DNA of 64,000 bases, from contig OY725501.1 in assembly GCA_963281255.1 (NCBI GenBank), positions 2,271,674-2,335,673 of the forward strand, in the 5' to 3' direction. A program made the position numbers and the translations under genes. The notes beneath the pieces were generated by a model. The model was not told the DNA's origin and did no database searches. It saw only the letters and a program-made list of their open reading frames with translations. The stretch is from Aphrocallistes beatrix (Eukaryota; Porifera; Hexactinellida; Sceptrulophora; Aphrocallistidae). Below, in pieces: positions 1-10,812 of this stretch. Positions within the stretch are counted from its first letter, which is position 1, and each line of letters starts with the position of its first letter.

Positions 1-557
1 TAAATGTGACTTCGTAAGTATATTAGTATTATAACATTTTTTTAATCGCTTCACTTATCGGAATACACTTCTTAGAGATATTATTTGCATATGTTAGTTA
101 TGTAAATATTTAAATGTGTCTGGCCGCTAATTTACTTCAATTATTCAAACTTCATCAAGCAAACTTGATTAAGAAGAAATTTGTATCATGCTCTAGACCA
201 CATATATTATCCAAATGATGGAGGCTATCGACACTAATTTCTTACGGAATTATCTTTTATATTAAAACTCAAATGTGATGTTTCAAAGGTTCCTGAGGTG
301 TGAAAATGTACTGCATTCCTATGAATTAATAAATTGCGGACATCTACACCATAAAGGATCCTGCATACCAAATTTAATAAGAATTTGCCTCAGATTCAGC
401 AGGATCTACGTAGCTCCACGGAAATTAACACTGTGAAACACTGTCTACGCATTGGGGCGACTCCTTATAGGACAACTGAATAAGACCGGAATCTTGGCGA
501 AAATTAGGGCTGGAATAAGACCGAAAAATCATTTTGAAGTGGCCAATAAGTTAGATA
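1..557. other. AT-rich intergenic DNA, no feature seen
   Basis: No convincing reading frame, splice-linked exon or repeat is seen between the window edge and the small TIR element that begins near 560. Confidence 0.5.
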
Positions 558-781
558 TACCGTGTATGTTCGAATAGTAGCCGCCCCTCAAAAGAGTGTT
601 CTAAATTTTTGTTTGCACCTGTTAGAAAAAATATTGATGTTAAATTCCTCCTTTCTACCATTTCTGATTCACTCGTGCGGTAATTGAAAACTCGCTTATA
701 TCTGAAATATAGATTTTTCTTCAGGGGTAAATGGGCCTAAAAATTAATAATCACCCCGGCTACTATTCGAGTATAACGGTA
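558..781. mobile_element. Short TIR element at a TA site (mariner-like MITE)
   Basis: About 220 bp bounded by imperfect terminal inverted repeats: the left end reads TACCGTGTATGTTCGAATAG and the right end, reverse-complemented, TACCGTTATACTCGAATAG, both continuing into TAGCCG. The outermost TA on each side fits a TA target duplication as in Tc1/mariner elements. There is no coding capacity. The superfamily is inferred from the TA duplication and small size only. Confidence 0.55.
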
Positions 782-1340
782 CGCGTTTCTTGAAAAAAGC
801 ACCATCTGGCTAATTTTTAAAATATTCTGGATGAAAAAACTCCTTTACCAACTCTTCTTTATTTCAAAATATAACTAACATTCTTCCTCTAGGTGACGTT
901 GAGATTCTAACGTGTGAAAGTTGACTAAAAAACGATTCAAACAAATGCAGCGCCCCTCTTAATCTAATCTTAATTATTTTCGGTTTTATTTAGCACCGAA
1001 TCTCGGGTCCGGCTATTTTCGTGGATCTGGGATCCGGGCCGGATTTGTAGAGAATATATTCCACCATTATTACCAGAGTGGTCAAGTTCAATTTTCGTTG
1101 AGTGCAATTACCATTCTCAGTTGAGTAAATCAAACAAGCAGGTATCAATGTCCTCAATTGCCAATTCCTACCTTCAACATTGATACTAGTTTGTTACAAA
1201 ACTAGTTACTATTTATTGTAAGAAATTATTTTTCGCTATTATGGATCCTGATTCCAAAAAGCGGATCCGGTACATCTCTCGTATTTTTCATATTTCCCCA
1301 ATACGAGCTAAAGTGAGTATATTAATTGCATTACATTTAG
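782..1340. other. 5' flank of SNRNP40
   Basis: AT-rich interval upstream of the SNRNP40 start. A short frame begins at 1241 but is not in phase with the gene and has no family features. No TATA box or initiator could be assigned with confidence. Confidence 0.4.
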
Positions 1341-2393
1341 ATGAACTCCTCTCTTCCTGTAAGAGGAGACATAGACAAGATCCTCGCAGGCAGTGCATCC
1401 CATCAGGTTGTTGTCTACCAGTCGGAGACTTCAATCGTTTCCCAGACCCCTTCCTCTCACCCACCGCGTACTTCCTCTCTCCACGCGCCTACCATGCAGT
1501 TAACCGGGCACGATGCGGAAGTGAACGCGTGTAAGTTCAGTCCGACTGGACAGAGCTTAGCTTCCGGCTCCTTCGACCGCTCCATCCTGCTCTGGAGTGT
1601 GTACGGCGAGTGTGAGAACTTCAATGTGTTGAAAGGGCACAGCGGCGCGATCACAGATCTGCACTTCTGCTCGGACGGGTCCAGATTGCTCAGCTGCTCT
1701 GTGGATAGGAGCCTGGCTCTGTGGGATGCTGAGATCGGGGAGCGCATCAAGAAACTGAAGGGCCACACTTCCTTTGTTAACAGCTGTTCTCCTTGTCGGC
1801 GGGGGCCTCTCCTCCTCGCCAGCGGTTCGGACGATGGGACCGTTCGGGTGTGGGACCCGCGACAGCGAGGCGCGGCGAAGTCTTACAACAGTACTTATCA
1901 GGTTACGGCAGTGGCGTTTGGAGATGGCGGAGACCAGGTGTTCGCTGGAGGAATAGACAACCAGGTGCACGTGTGGGACCTGCGTAGAGATGCGTTGCTG
2001 TACAAGTTGTCCGGCCACACGGACTCCATTACTGGAGCCAGTCTAAGTCCGGATGGCGGCAGGCTCCTGACCAACAGCATGGACAACACCCTGCGAGTGT
2101 GGGACGTGCGTCCTTTCGTGAGCGGCCCGCGCGAGGTGCGACAGCTGATCGGCGTGCAGCATACCTTTGAGAAGAAGCTGCTCCGCTGCTGCTGGACGCC
2201 GGACGGGGCGAAGGTAGCCTCAGGCAGTGGGGACCAGTGCGTCTACGTATGGAATGTGGAGTCTGGACACATCCTGTACAAGCTCCCCGGCCACACCGGA
2301 TCTGTCAATGACGTAGATTTCCATCCCCATGAGCCCATCTTGCTATCCTGCTCTAGCGATAAGACAATTTTTGTCGGAGAACTGCTGCTATGA
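1341..2393 (+). CDS. SNRNP40: U5 snRNP 40 kDa WD40-repeat protein
   Basis: Predicted 350-residue WD40 beta-propeller, the U5 snRNP 40K subunit that works with PRP8 and BRR2 in the spliceosome. After an unstructured N-terminus, the segment SSLHAPTMQLTGHDAEVNAC begins the propeller and matches the family (SSLQAPIMLLSGHEGEV in vertebrates). Seven blades follow with GH and WD-type signatures, for example LKGHSGAITDLHF, LKGHTSFVNSC, GGIDNQVHVWDLRRD, NSMDNTLRVWDVRPF and LYKLPGHTGSVNDVDFHP. The length is close to the usual 357. The ATG at 1341 is the first in frame and places the propeller correctly. The gene is a single exon and much richer in G and C than its flanks. An intact processed copy cannot be excluded, but there is no poly(A) tract, target duplication or internal stop to suggest one. 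Confidence 0.93.
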   Translation: MNSSLPVRGDIDKILAGSASHQVVVYQSETSIVSQTPSSHPPRTSSLHAPTMQLTGHDAEVNACKFSPTGQSLASGSFDRSILLWSVYGECENFNVLKGHSGAITDLHFCSDGSRLLSCSVDRSLALWDAEIGERIKKLKGHTSFVNSCSPCRRGPLLLASGSDDGTVRVWDPRQRGAAKSYNSTYQVTAVAFGDGGDQVFAGGIDNQVHVWDLRRDALLYKLSGHTDSITGASLSPDGGRLLTNSMDNTLRVWDVRPFVSGPREVRQLIGVQHTFEKKLLRCCWTPDGAKVASGSGDQCVYVWNVESGHILYKLPGHTGSVNDVDFHPHEPILLSCSSDKTIFVGELLL

Positions 2394-2865
2394 TGTTACA
2401 TTCCTATAGAATATTCCAGGCAATTTCCACCACACGCTGTCCATTATTAATTTTATTAATTCACACATCTATGTTTAGAAACTAACTCTTACCGATACTG
2501 ATGAGGACATTTTTGAAATGCAATGGTTCCAAAATTGATAGTATATGGAGAGTCAGATCATGTAATTATCCAATTGGTCTACGTTCTTTATGATTATAAA
2601 TATTTACGATCAATTTTCGTGACTAAATAGTAGTCCTGTACTTTGGATGGTGTGATGATGAGAGCAACTCTATCACTTACTTGTGTCTTGTATGTTGGTG
2701 ATAATTAGAATTGTTAACTTTTTTGCTAGATAATCTGTCTTCCATATGATCACAATCTCTCTAATTAATCCAGAGGTTTCCTACTTGAGTTAGGTCCCTA
2801 CTGCGCTGTTCTTGAATTCTCAAGAAAGTATTTTATATTAACATTTTCAACCTTTTAAAAGGTGG
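2394..2865. other. 3' flank of SNRNP40
   Basis: AT-rich downstream sequence. No canonical AATAAA was found close to the stop codon, so the 3' end of the transcript is not assigned. Nothing else is recognised. Confidence 0.4.
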
Positions 2866-3082
2866 CATACATGCCAACCTGAGTCATGATAAAATCGGGA
2901 CGCAGCGTTGAATTTCGCGGAACATGGCGGGACGCAATAGAAAAGTACTATACATAGAATACAAAAGAGCGGGACATAATGGGGAAATTTCATGTAAAAG
3001 CGGGACACTCGAGAAAATTAGCTCAATAGAAGAGTGAAAAAAGCGGGACGTCCCGCCAAAAACGGGACAGTTGACAAGTATG
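2866..3082. mobile_element. 217-bp TIR element with 6-bp target duplication (copy 1)
   Basis: Ends are CATACATGCCAACCTGAG on the left and CAGTTGACAAGTATG on the right, a terminal inverted repeat. The element is flanked on both sides by AGGTGG (2860-2865 and 3083-3088). The interior has several GCGGGAC / CGGGAC motifs. A second copy lies in RBM39 intron 5 at 31502-31651 and is also flanked by a perfect 6-bp duplication. No coding capacity. Confidence 0.65.
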
Positions 3083-6000
3083 AGGTGGGATCTGATATAA
3101 TGCCGTACTATTCACTGAATGAATCAGATGTTCTTAAAGTGGTCCAATTTTTAAGAGTCATTGCAGTATTAAGAAAAAATCTACCCTAAATAGCTGTTTA
3201 TATTGCCCACTGAATAAACACAGTATTCCACGCCATATACGTATATATATATTTCCTTTAGAGCAGGGGTATGTGAGGGGTTTTCCAGGGGTTTAGGGGT
3301 TTAGGGGTTTAGGGGTTTAGGACAATTTTATTGTGTATTCATCATGAACGATCACAAATCAAAACTGTAAATGTAATTTAATTCAACGAGTTAGAAATTA
3401 GGTGCAAATAGATACTATTAATCCTCTCAATTTACATATTAGTTTTTGTCGAGTTGAGAACACTAAAATGTATGCGAGACCTGTGAAATAACAAATGGAT
3501 TGATCAAGACTTCTATAAAGAAGCTAAAATGTATTGATGATCAGGATTTATATTTAATTACTATGTCTCTGACAAGTCGTGATTGAACTCAATTTTATTT
3601 TTTATAATTATAGGGGCAAGTACATTATACTTTGTTACAATATTTTTGAGATAGAAATGATAACATACGTATATTTATTTTTTCCTACACTTATGTATGG
3701 AAATTTTTCTATGGGGGGTACGCGGGGAAAGATTTCTTGCTAAGTGGTACATGGACTACAAAAGGTTGGAACCTCTGCTTTCGAGACAGCTGAGGATGAA
3801 TTACGTGTGCTCAAGTTTTCATGGTTATCATAGAAACTTGATTTTGTTGATAAAGGGCGCCTAATAAAACAATAGCACTGTGTCTGTCTCAATTCTATTG
3901 TTTGGTTTGTCATTTATAATTCTTGCATTATACTCATTAGCCATTTTTTTATTTTTATATAAATACTAGCGTAATTTTTTAATAATGCTTATAATTTTTA
4001 CATACAGTCGACTCACCTTTGAACTATGTATCGTTGTCATTTTCCCAGTGCAACACCTTAAGGAGATGTCATTTCCGGTTTACAAGTACATATATCTTAT
4101 CTAACTATTAATATATAATATTTTACCGAGTCGTTTTCAAACTTCACGCTTAGAAAGCTTCATATGAATTTCTCGATGCATTACTACATTTACATTTCAT
4201 ATACCCCTTATGACTCCCCTGTTACTGGAGCTGCACCAGCAGACCGACATGTTTAAAGCCTATTCTGTCTTGACTGAGAAGGTTGAAATTTGATACAAGG
4301 TTACGTTTGGTAAGAGGCCTGATAGTTCACGCTGACGTCTAAGTATCCAGCGCAAATTGAGCGAAACTTGTGATTATTAAGTTGTGAATTTGATCCTTTA
4401 CCTGTGTTGATAAATTATTTATTAGACGATGACCATACTATTTTGCTGCATAGTGTCTGCAGTTCTTTAATTTAGTGTTTTGCTATATCTCGTATCTTGG
4501 ATCAAATTGACGTAACACCAACTGGAGCCTAATTACTTTATACAAAGAATGTTTAATGCTTGCACCATCGTAATTTTGCCCTACACTGGTTCTTTTCTAT
4601 TTTGCAAGTAGCATTTTGGAACTAACCATTATTTATCACATCTATTCAATATGATGTTTAATAATGGTCTGTTGCATAATCTCTCTTTATTGCCAGGAGA
4701 CAGAATGAATAGATTAGCTGATAATAATTCCATGTTAAATAGGAATTGTAATTCCAATATTGTGCAGTCTAGACATTAGTTATGTATTCTGATCCTATCT
4801 GTCAGGGAAAATGACACTTGGCTCTTTCACTCGTAAAGCCTTTTTATTAGACGCATTCGTATCTTGTTTAGTTTAACGATTGCTGTTAAAGTTTGTAGCC
4901 GACTACTTCCATTATTTGGAACTGCCATAACTTTTCTGTATAGAAAATCCCAAAGATATTTAGCTCCACGTTTCAAAAATTGATTTCTACCCCTCTGACA
5001 GCTTTAATGTCTAGCATTACTAGGATAATTTATGTTTTTTTATTTTTAACTTCTACTAAAAAATAATAATTTAGGAAGTTGATATGTCCTTCCCCGTATC
5101 CCGTAGCACAAATTCTATTAACGGCCTTGATAAGCCGTATCAATCACTCCTATTTATAATTACTTTTATTACAAACTTGCTTACAGAATAGTGGTTAAAG
5201 TGTAATGATAATGTGGAAGATTTTTGGGCAAATTATCACTCAGTTCAATATTACTACATACATATATCCGTTATCCATTGTATTTATACATTTATCGGAA
5301 ATTATGACGTAATAATTTAGGAGTTCGAATAAGTGAACGAGATCCAGACAGATAGGACATCAATCTTCACAGTATTCAAGATGGATTGATGCTGTATGCT
5401 GTATACGTTCAAAGTAATACTATATGCATATATGTATATAGTGCGTTACAGTGAAAGTTTTCGTCCTGATGTTTTAATATGATTTGAGTATTGATTGTGC
5501 CATTGGAAGTGCCTCTTACATACACAGAAAAAGTAATTATGCAACTCCCAGATGATCTCTGATAATTCATTGTTTTGAAATTATCTGTTGGGATTCAGAG
5601 AATAGCACAGCGCTTGCCACCCCTTGCTTAAACATATCAATGTCTTGCTCTGGCGACTATTTGTAAGTTGAATTCAACTTTAATTAATATGATTACCCTG
5701 ATAAAATGGTGAATAGCACGACTCTAAGCAAAACATTTAAACTCAATTGTTTGCCAATTCTCTAATTAATCTAGCCCACAGCATTAATAGGGTACGTGGA
5801 CAATTATTTGTATTTTTGATCCAAGTTAATAATGAGAAATTAGGTTTAGAGACCTAAAAATGACCATGTCTCCTAGAGATACAACTTCTACGAATTTTTA
5901 GACTGCATCATAAGTTAGCGCTTACGTTCTAATTTTCTTGAATAGGAAGAATCTCCAATATTGCAGAAGTTGTGTAGTATATCTGTATTAGGACATACGG

Positions 6001-6412
6001 ACAATACATATTTAGTCTACATACTGTATTGAAATAATGTGTTCAATCACAATGTCAATTTACATGTGCATGCTAATGCTTTTCTTATCTATTGACCAGC
6101 TCATGAATTATATCATCATGACTGCTTATCTGACAATTAATCCACTCAGCTGCCTAATGAATATAATAATATAAATATATTCCAGAAATGTATTGTTTCC
6201 ATTTCGCATCCGCACTAAGATTTTCCCCCTTTTGAATTCAGTCCTCACTGACTCCATAAGCATTCCACCTACTAGTTCCATTAAAGTGGGATTCGCCTTA
6301 TTATAGTACAGTTACTACGTTAGAGTCAGAGGCGGTGCTAGGGGGCTCAGTAGAAAGAAAAATTGCGTGAAAATTAGTCATGAGAAGACTACAGATGACT
6401 TATTATTGTTTA
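3083..6412. other. Long AT-rich intergenic stretch
   Basis: No gene, exon chain or complete mobile element is supported here. The only distinct structure noticed is the short telomere-like tract at 3287-3321. Confidence 0.45.
3287..3321 (+). repeat. Telomere-like (TTTAGGGG)n tract
   Basis: Four to five tandem copies of the 8-mer GGGGTTTA (equivalently TTTAGGGG). It resembles interstitial telomere-type repeats but differs from animal TTAGGG by two bases per unit. It may simply be a short microsatellite. Confidence 0.6.
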
Positions 6413-6414
6413 TA

Positions 6415-6746
6415 CAGTACACCCTCGCTAATCCGAACAGCTTTGTGCCAATGATCGAAAAAATCGTTCGGATTAGTGAATTTGTTCCGATTAGTGAAAT
6501 AGCACTAATTCAATGGGGCATTAACTCTAATAGATGTGTATTGTTAGAATAATAAGAATAATATTTTGTTATGATTGCTTCTTTAATGAGGTTTCTCAAT
6601 CTTATTGAAATATATAATATTCTAAACGTTGATTTGAAGCATAGAGGTGAATAAGATTATATTTCGGGTGTTCGGATTGTAAGAATGAAGTGTTCGGATT
6701 AGCGAGGGTTCGGACTAGCGAGGTTCGGATTAGCGAGGGTGTACTG
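6415..6746. mobile_element. pogo/Tigger-like MITE
   Basis: A 332-bp element with terminal inverted repeats CAGTACACCCTCGCTAATCC on the left and its complement ending GGGTGTACTG on the right. TA duplications lie at 6413-6414 and 6747-6748. The 'CAGTA..CCTCG.TAATCCGAAC' type of end is common in pogo/Tigger non-autonomous elements. The interior holds further direct and inverted copies of TTCGGATTAG.GA. There is no transposase. Confidence 0.7.
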
Positions 6747-6748
6747 TA

Positions 6749-7286
6749 TTGTGTAAGAAAATATTATTGTTTATATTGTGTATTAAGTTCACAACAAAAT
6801 CTGATTGAAGTATACATTACATATACTTATGTCATTCCAAAATTTCTGATCACATATCTGCAATTCAAAATCTAATTATAAAGGACTATTTTTAATTTAT
6901 TTTCAAATTCCAATTTGAATCAGCTTTCGATTTATATTGGTTTGTTGTGATACTATACATTTTGCGGTTACTGCAATTCGAATTTATGCGCTCGCTTTAA
7001 GCCACTTGTGTTGAATTTTGTTGTTGTTGTTTTTTCTAATACATCTTGATCTGAGCATATTTGAGTTACTAATCACTCTATGGATATCTAAGTGAAAAAT
7101 AATGTATATAAATTGACTTCTTTACAGGTTTTGGTGGGAAATTTGCTATTTTCTTAATTTACCGCCATTTTTATGATACTCTTAGTGGTGAAATTTATAC
7201 AAATCCAATACAAGTGAAACGATATCTGTTTATCCCATTTTATTCAATTGAACACGACCCACTCACCTCTTAAAATGGGTTTAATT
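6749..7286. other. AT-rich spacer, no feature seen
   Basis: Low-complexity AT-rich DNA between two TIR elements, including a short GTT run near 7020. No gene or repeat end is recognised. Confidence 0.4.
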
Positions 7287-8160
7287 CAAGGTTGCAACCG
7301 AATTGTTCAATATTCGGTTAGACCAAATACTATTTAGCAAATATTTGATATTCGGTTGGGAACCGAATATCAGTATTCGTATTGAGTTAGATTAACCGAA
7401 TATCAGTATTCGTATATTGGTGTTAGATTAACCGAATATCAGTATTCGTATATTGAGTTAGATTAACCGAATATCAGTATTCGTATATTGAGTTAGATTA
7501 ACCGAATATCAGTATTCGTATATTGAGTTAGATTAACCGAATATCAGTATTCGTATATTGAGTTAGATTAACCGAATATCAGTATTCGTATTTAGTTGGA
7601 TTAACCGAACATCAGTATTCGTATATTGAGTTAGATTAACCGAATATCAGTATTCGTATATTGAGTTAGATTAACCGAATATCAGTATTCGTATTTAGTT
7701 GGATTAACCGAACATCAGTATTCGTATATTGAGTTAGATTAACCGAATATCAGTATTCGTATATTGAGTTAGATTAACCGAATATCAGTATTCGTATTTA
7801 GTTGGATTAACCGAACATCAGTATTCGTATATTGAGTTAGATTAACCGAATATCAGTATTCGTATTGAGTTAGATTAACCGAATATCAGTATTCGTATAT
7901 TGAGTTAGATTAACCGAATATCAGTATTCGTATATTGAGTTAGATTAACCGAATATCAGTATTCGTATTTAGTTGGATTAACCGAACATCAGTATTCGTA
8001 TATTGAGTTAGATTAACCGAATATCAGTATTCGTATTTAGTTGGATTAACCGAACATCAGTATTCGTATTTAGTTGGAGTAACCGAATATTATCAGTATT
8101 TGTATTCGGTTAGGGAATATTAATGAATACTTATATTCGATTCAATCGGTTTCAACCTTG
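7287..8160. mobile_element. hAT-like element carrying an internal minisatellite
   Basis: The left terminus CAAGGTTGCAACCGAATTG and the right terminus, reverse-complemented CAAGGTTGAAACCGATTGAA, form a TIR. Flanking 8-mers GTTTAATT (7279-7286) and GGTTAATT (8161-8168) differ at one base, consistent with an aged 8-bp hAT duplication. Nearly the whole interior is a tandem array. No transposase is encoded. The hAT assignment is inferred from the 8-bp flanks and the end sequence. Confidence 0.6.
7362..8102 (+). repeat. 33/35-bp minisatellite, about 22 units
   Basis: Tandem units of 35 bp (core ACCGAATATCAGTATTCG plus ATATTGAGTTAGATTA) alternate irregularly with a 33-bp variant (ACCGAACATC core plus TTTAGTTGGATTA). 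Counting the CAGTATTCG core gives about 22 units. Each unit contains a small palindrome, CGAAT-ATCAGT-ATTCG, so either strand can fold. The two variants alternate in blocks, suggesting higher-order expansion by unequal exchange or slippage. Confidence 0.9.
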
Positions 8161-8230
8161 GGTTAATTATTTTTCAGAAACGATGAAACATTTTCTAAAG
8201 CCACTATTGCTTCCTTGTCACTATTCAGGT

Positions 8231-8690
8231 TGAGTTAGGAATGTTAGGCAAGTTAGGCACCCTTTGGAGGCTTTTTTACTTAAAATCCCTACTTCGCTCA
8301 ATAACTTTGAATTCAAATTTTGGCAAAGTTTTCAACCTCAAATCCTTGGTGGCAGCTTAACTCAAGAGTATTCTATTATATCAAAACTATACCCCTCATA
8401 AAACGCACTGTTATCTCCTCTACAAAATGACTGGTTTAGAATTTTCAAAAAATGCTTTGTAGGGAGTTTTTGGGTAACTTTTGAGTTTGAAGCGTCATAA
8501 CTACCTTCAAAGGCATATTTTCAAAAATCGAATCGAGACCAGTCATTTAAATTTCAACTCCTTTCCCGGCCGAAAGTAAGGCTTTTTGCATTTTTGCTTT
8601 GAAAATATCAATCCGGAGTTCACTTATTTGCCGCATTTCAGCCTAGGGTACTTTTTAGTGGGGTTTAAGTTGTTTTTTTGTTTTTTTTTG
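8231..8690 (+). repeat. Dispersed repeat (copy 1 of 2 in window)
   Basis: A roughly 450-bp block beginning near CACCCTTTGGAGGC, with later landmarks TCTCCTCTACAAA, TTTCAACTC and CCGGCCGAAAGT. It reappears, diverged, in the same orientation at about 54935-55262. Class is unknown: no inverted termini or coding frame are seen. Confidence 0.5.
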
Positions 8691-8824
8691 GTTTTTTTTT
8701 TATGCTAGCTGTTAAAATTTTAATTTTGCAACTTATTTAACTTTTGAGACTGAATTACTGCAGCTGATTTCCACTTAGCAAAAAGTTGGTTTTCCAGTTA
8801 TTCATTACATTAATTTGCTAAGCA

Positions 8825-8979
8825 TCCTTACTATTAAAACTCGATTAGCTGATTTTTGGCATATTTAGAGATGTTATCTACCTTATAATTAATCAATGTG
8901 AGCCCAGGCGCCCGAAGGGCGCCTCCGGTGACACTTTGTGTCCGTCAGCCGCGCAACACAAGCAAACGAAGCACGCTTG
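8825..8979 (+). mobile_element. Minimal 155-bp Helitron-like element
   Basis: Begins TCCTTACTATTAAAACTCG and ends GAAGCACGCTTG (3' CTTG, the CTRR form). It lies between an A (8824) and a T (8980) with no target duplication, the Helitron rule. Near the 3' end are short palindromes: GGCGCCCgaaGGGCGCC, GACACttTGTGTC and a CAAGC..GCTTG stem at the terminus. It has no coding capacity and shares both ends with the longer copies at 19441-19971 and 12884-13430. Confidence 0.8.
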
Positions 8980-9508
8980 TATATAATTATATACATAGGT
9001 CCCAACTTCCAAGTGACTGGCTTTATGCTGATCAGATCCACATTGAACATTCATGTGAACAGTGTCTGTCAGACCCTCTCTACTTTGTCATCAGAGCTCC
9101 CTCTTTCGTGCATCAGCACGTTAAACAATGGTTGGAAGAAGTGCACTTTTGTCACATATTTTTGGCGACTTTGCAAGTGTACATACTGCTGACCTGACTC
9201 CCGGGAACATAATCCAGGGTCACCAAGCTGTATGTTTCTCTCCCTATATTTAAGTTATCCAGTTAGCGCATGAAAGGCAGTCAATGCATTGCACGTCATA
9301 ATCTAATATCTGCATTATTCGAGTTGCATTATTGAAACTAATTCCAAATGCAACAGTTTTAACACTTACATTCGAGCTTGATCGCGAGGCCGACCGCGAG
9401 CACGACAACATCTGTGTCAATAGTTTGAGCAGGATGTTCTATCCGCAACGTTCAGTCGCATGTACCTGGTTCCAAATGCGTTGAGGAAACAGCATTATTC
9501 ATTATATA
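8980..9508. other. Relatively GC-rich unassigned block between two Helitron ends
   Basis: Lies between the 3' end of a forward Helitron-like element and the 3' end of a reverse one. It is less AT-rich than its surroundings and has open frames of 60-70 codons at about 9000-9197, but none shows a recognisable domain, splice structure or family motif. It could be a remnant of captured or ancestral unique DNA. Confidence 0.3.
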
Positions 9509-9590
9509 CAAGCGCGCTTCGCGGACTTGCATAGCGCGGCTAGTGAACACTTGGTATTCGCAGAGTCGCTCTCCGGGCGCCTGGGAATAT
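9509..9590 (-). mobile_element. Helitron-like 3' terminal module, reverse orientation, degraded
   Basis: CAAGCGCGCTTCGC at 9509 is the complement of the family's 3' terminus, with A at 9508 (T on the element strand) as expected. It is followed by a diverged version of the GC-rich module, ending in GGGCGCCTGGG. The matching 5' end is not identified. Confidence 0.5.
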
Positions 9591-9639
9591 CAACAATTTC
9601 AGAAGTCCCTACGGGTGCCAAATATTGATTACTATCACT

Positions 9640-9918
9640 AATCAAATTCAAATTTGCTTGCTTTATGAATATTGTAAAAAAATATCAGATCGAAAATACG
9701 ATACGTATTTGGAATCTACACCCTTAATAACAACAGGTCAAAAGTTGGAAGCTAGTTTCAATCACATTTTACATTTTTGAGATTTGTTTACTTGATGTAC
9801 ACAAAAGTAAACACATAATTTATGTGATATAAAACTACACTCTAAAAACCACAGGTGAACAGTTGAAAGCTAGTCTCTAACTTATTTTTAGAACTTGTTC
9901 ATTTATGTATCTATTATA
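9640..9918. repeat. Dispersed repeat containing GAAAGCTAGTCTCTA (degenerate copy)
   Basis: Two diverged blocks share the motif order 'aatctacaccc .. aacaggt .. GTTGAAAGCTAGTCTCTA .. TTGTTTACTTGATGTAC'. Similar sequence lies at about 10677-10812, 17440-17545, 18103-18316 and 38700-38860. The class is unknown. Confidence 0.45.
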
Positions 9919-10664
9919 CAGGGTGGGGCATAAGTTATGTCCCAAGCTTCATTAGGTATAAAATTTCTTATACTCGAACAATCTTAGTTATTATGGTCTT
10001 TAGAGATTGTAATTTGAATATTTTGAATGATTTTAAAAGACTAAGACCTAGAACTGCGTTTTGTATGGAGTTTTGTGGAGAAAATATGTGTCCTGGGACG
10101 CAGCGAAATTCGAGAATCAGGGCCACTGCTTCTGTAAAAAATGTCTCTATAATCGATGTGCCATGACGATTTAGCACCAGATGCCTTTCATTCACCAAGG
10201 AAATATTTCACAAATTCATTGAATTCATTATTAGAAACGAGATAAAGTTTTTATTTCACGAGTTCAAATTAAAAATCACCCATCATGGCCCTTTTTTTCA
10301 CATCACCAAAAAATCTGATCCAAATGGTTCTCAATATATACTGATCTAAACATCCTATATTTTTACAAATTTAGAGTGTTCGAGGAAAATGTGAGAGATA
10401 ATTTGTCCTAGAATTTGAAGACTCTAGAAAAATAATTTTAAAAGCAGTGGGCCCTGATTCTCGTTTTCGCTGCATGTCAGGACACATTTTTTCTCACAAA
10501 CTCACTACACAAAACACAGTTCTAGGTCTTAGAATCGAAAAATCTTTTAAAATCATTGAGAATATTCGAATTACAATCTCTAAAGACCATAATAACTAAG
10601 ATTGTTCGAGTATAAGAAATTTTATACGTAATGAAGCTTGGGACAAAACTTATGCCCCACCCTG
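9919..10664. mobile_element. Fold-back mariner-like MITE with long arms
   Basis: The termini are CAGGGTGGGGCATAAGT and its complement, flanked by TA on both sides (9917-9918, 10665-10666). The inverted arms are about 225 bp each (9919-10143 and 10441-10664) around a roughly 300-bp centre. A 76-codon frame in the left arm is an antisense by-product and has no domain. The TA duplication and 'TACAGGGTG' ends suggest Tc1/mariner. Confidence 0.75.
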
Positions 10665-10676
10665 TAAACAAAAGTA

Positions 10677-10812
10677 AACAAATGATTAATCAAATAGATT
10701 CGGAAATATGATATTCGAAATCTACACCCTAAAACCCCATGTTAGCCATTGGAAGCTAATCTCTAGCATATTTTTCAAAATTCGTCAAAAGGTGTAAAAT
10801 ATGTATATAAAG
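10677..10812. repeat. Dispersed repeat containing GGAAGCTAATCTCTAGCAT
   Basis: Same family as 9640-9918. It is contiguous with the insertion site of the AT-rich MITE, and the repeat's ATATAAAGGTGTGAAAATATAC continuation resumes at 11174. Confidence 0.45.

Noticed and set aside
1557..2089. Long minus-strand frames opposite SNRNP40
   Set aside because: Antisense shadows of a GC-rich gene; arginine- and serine-rich translations without family features.
7362..8102. Tandem array considered as a CRISPR array
   Set aside because: Units are contiguous with no unique spacers and the genome is eukaryotic; it is a minisatellite inside a TIR element.
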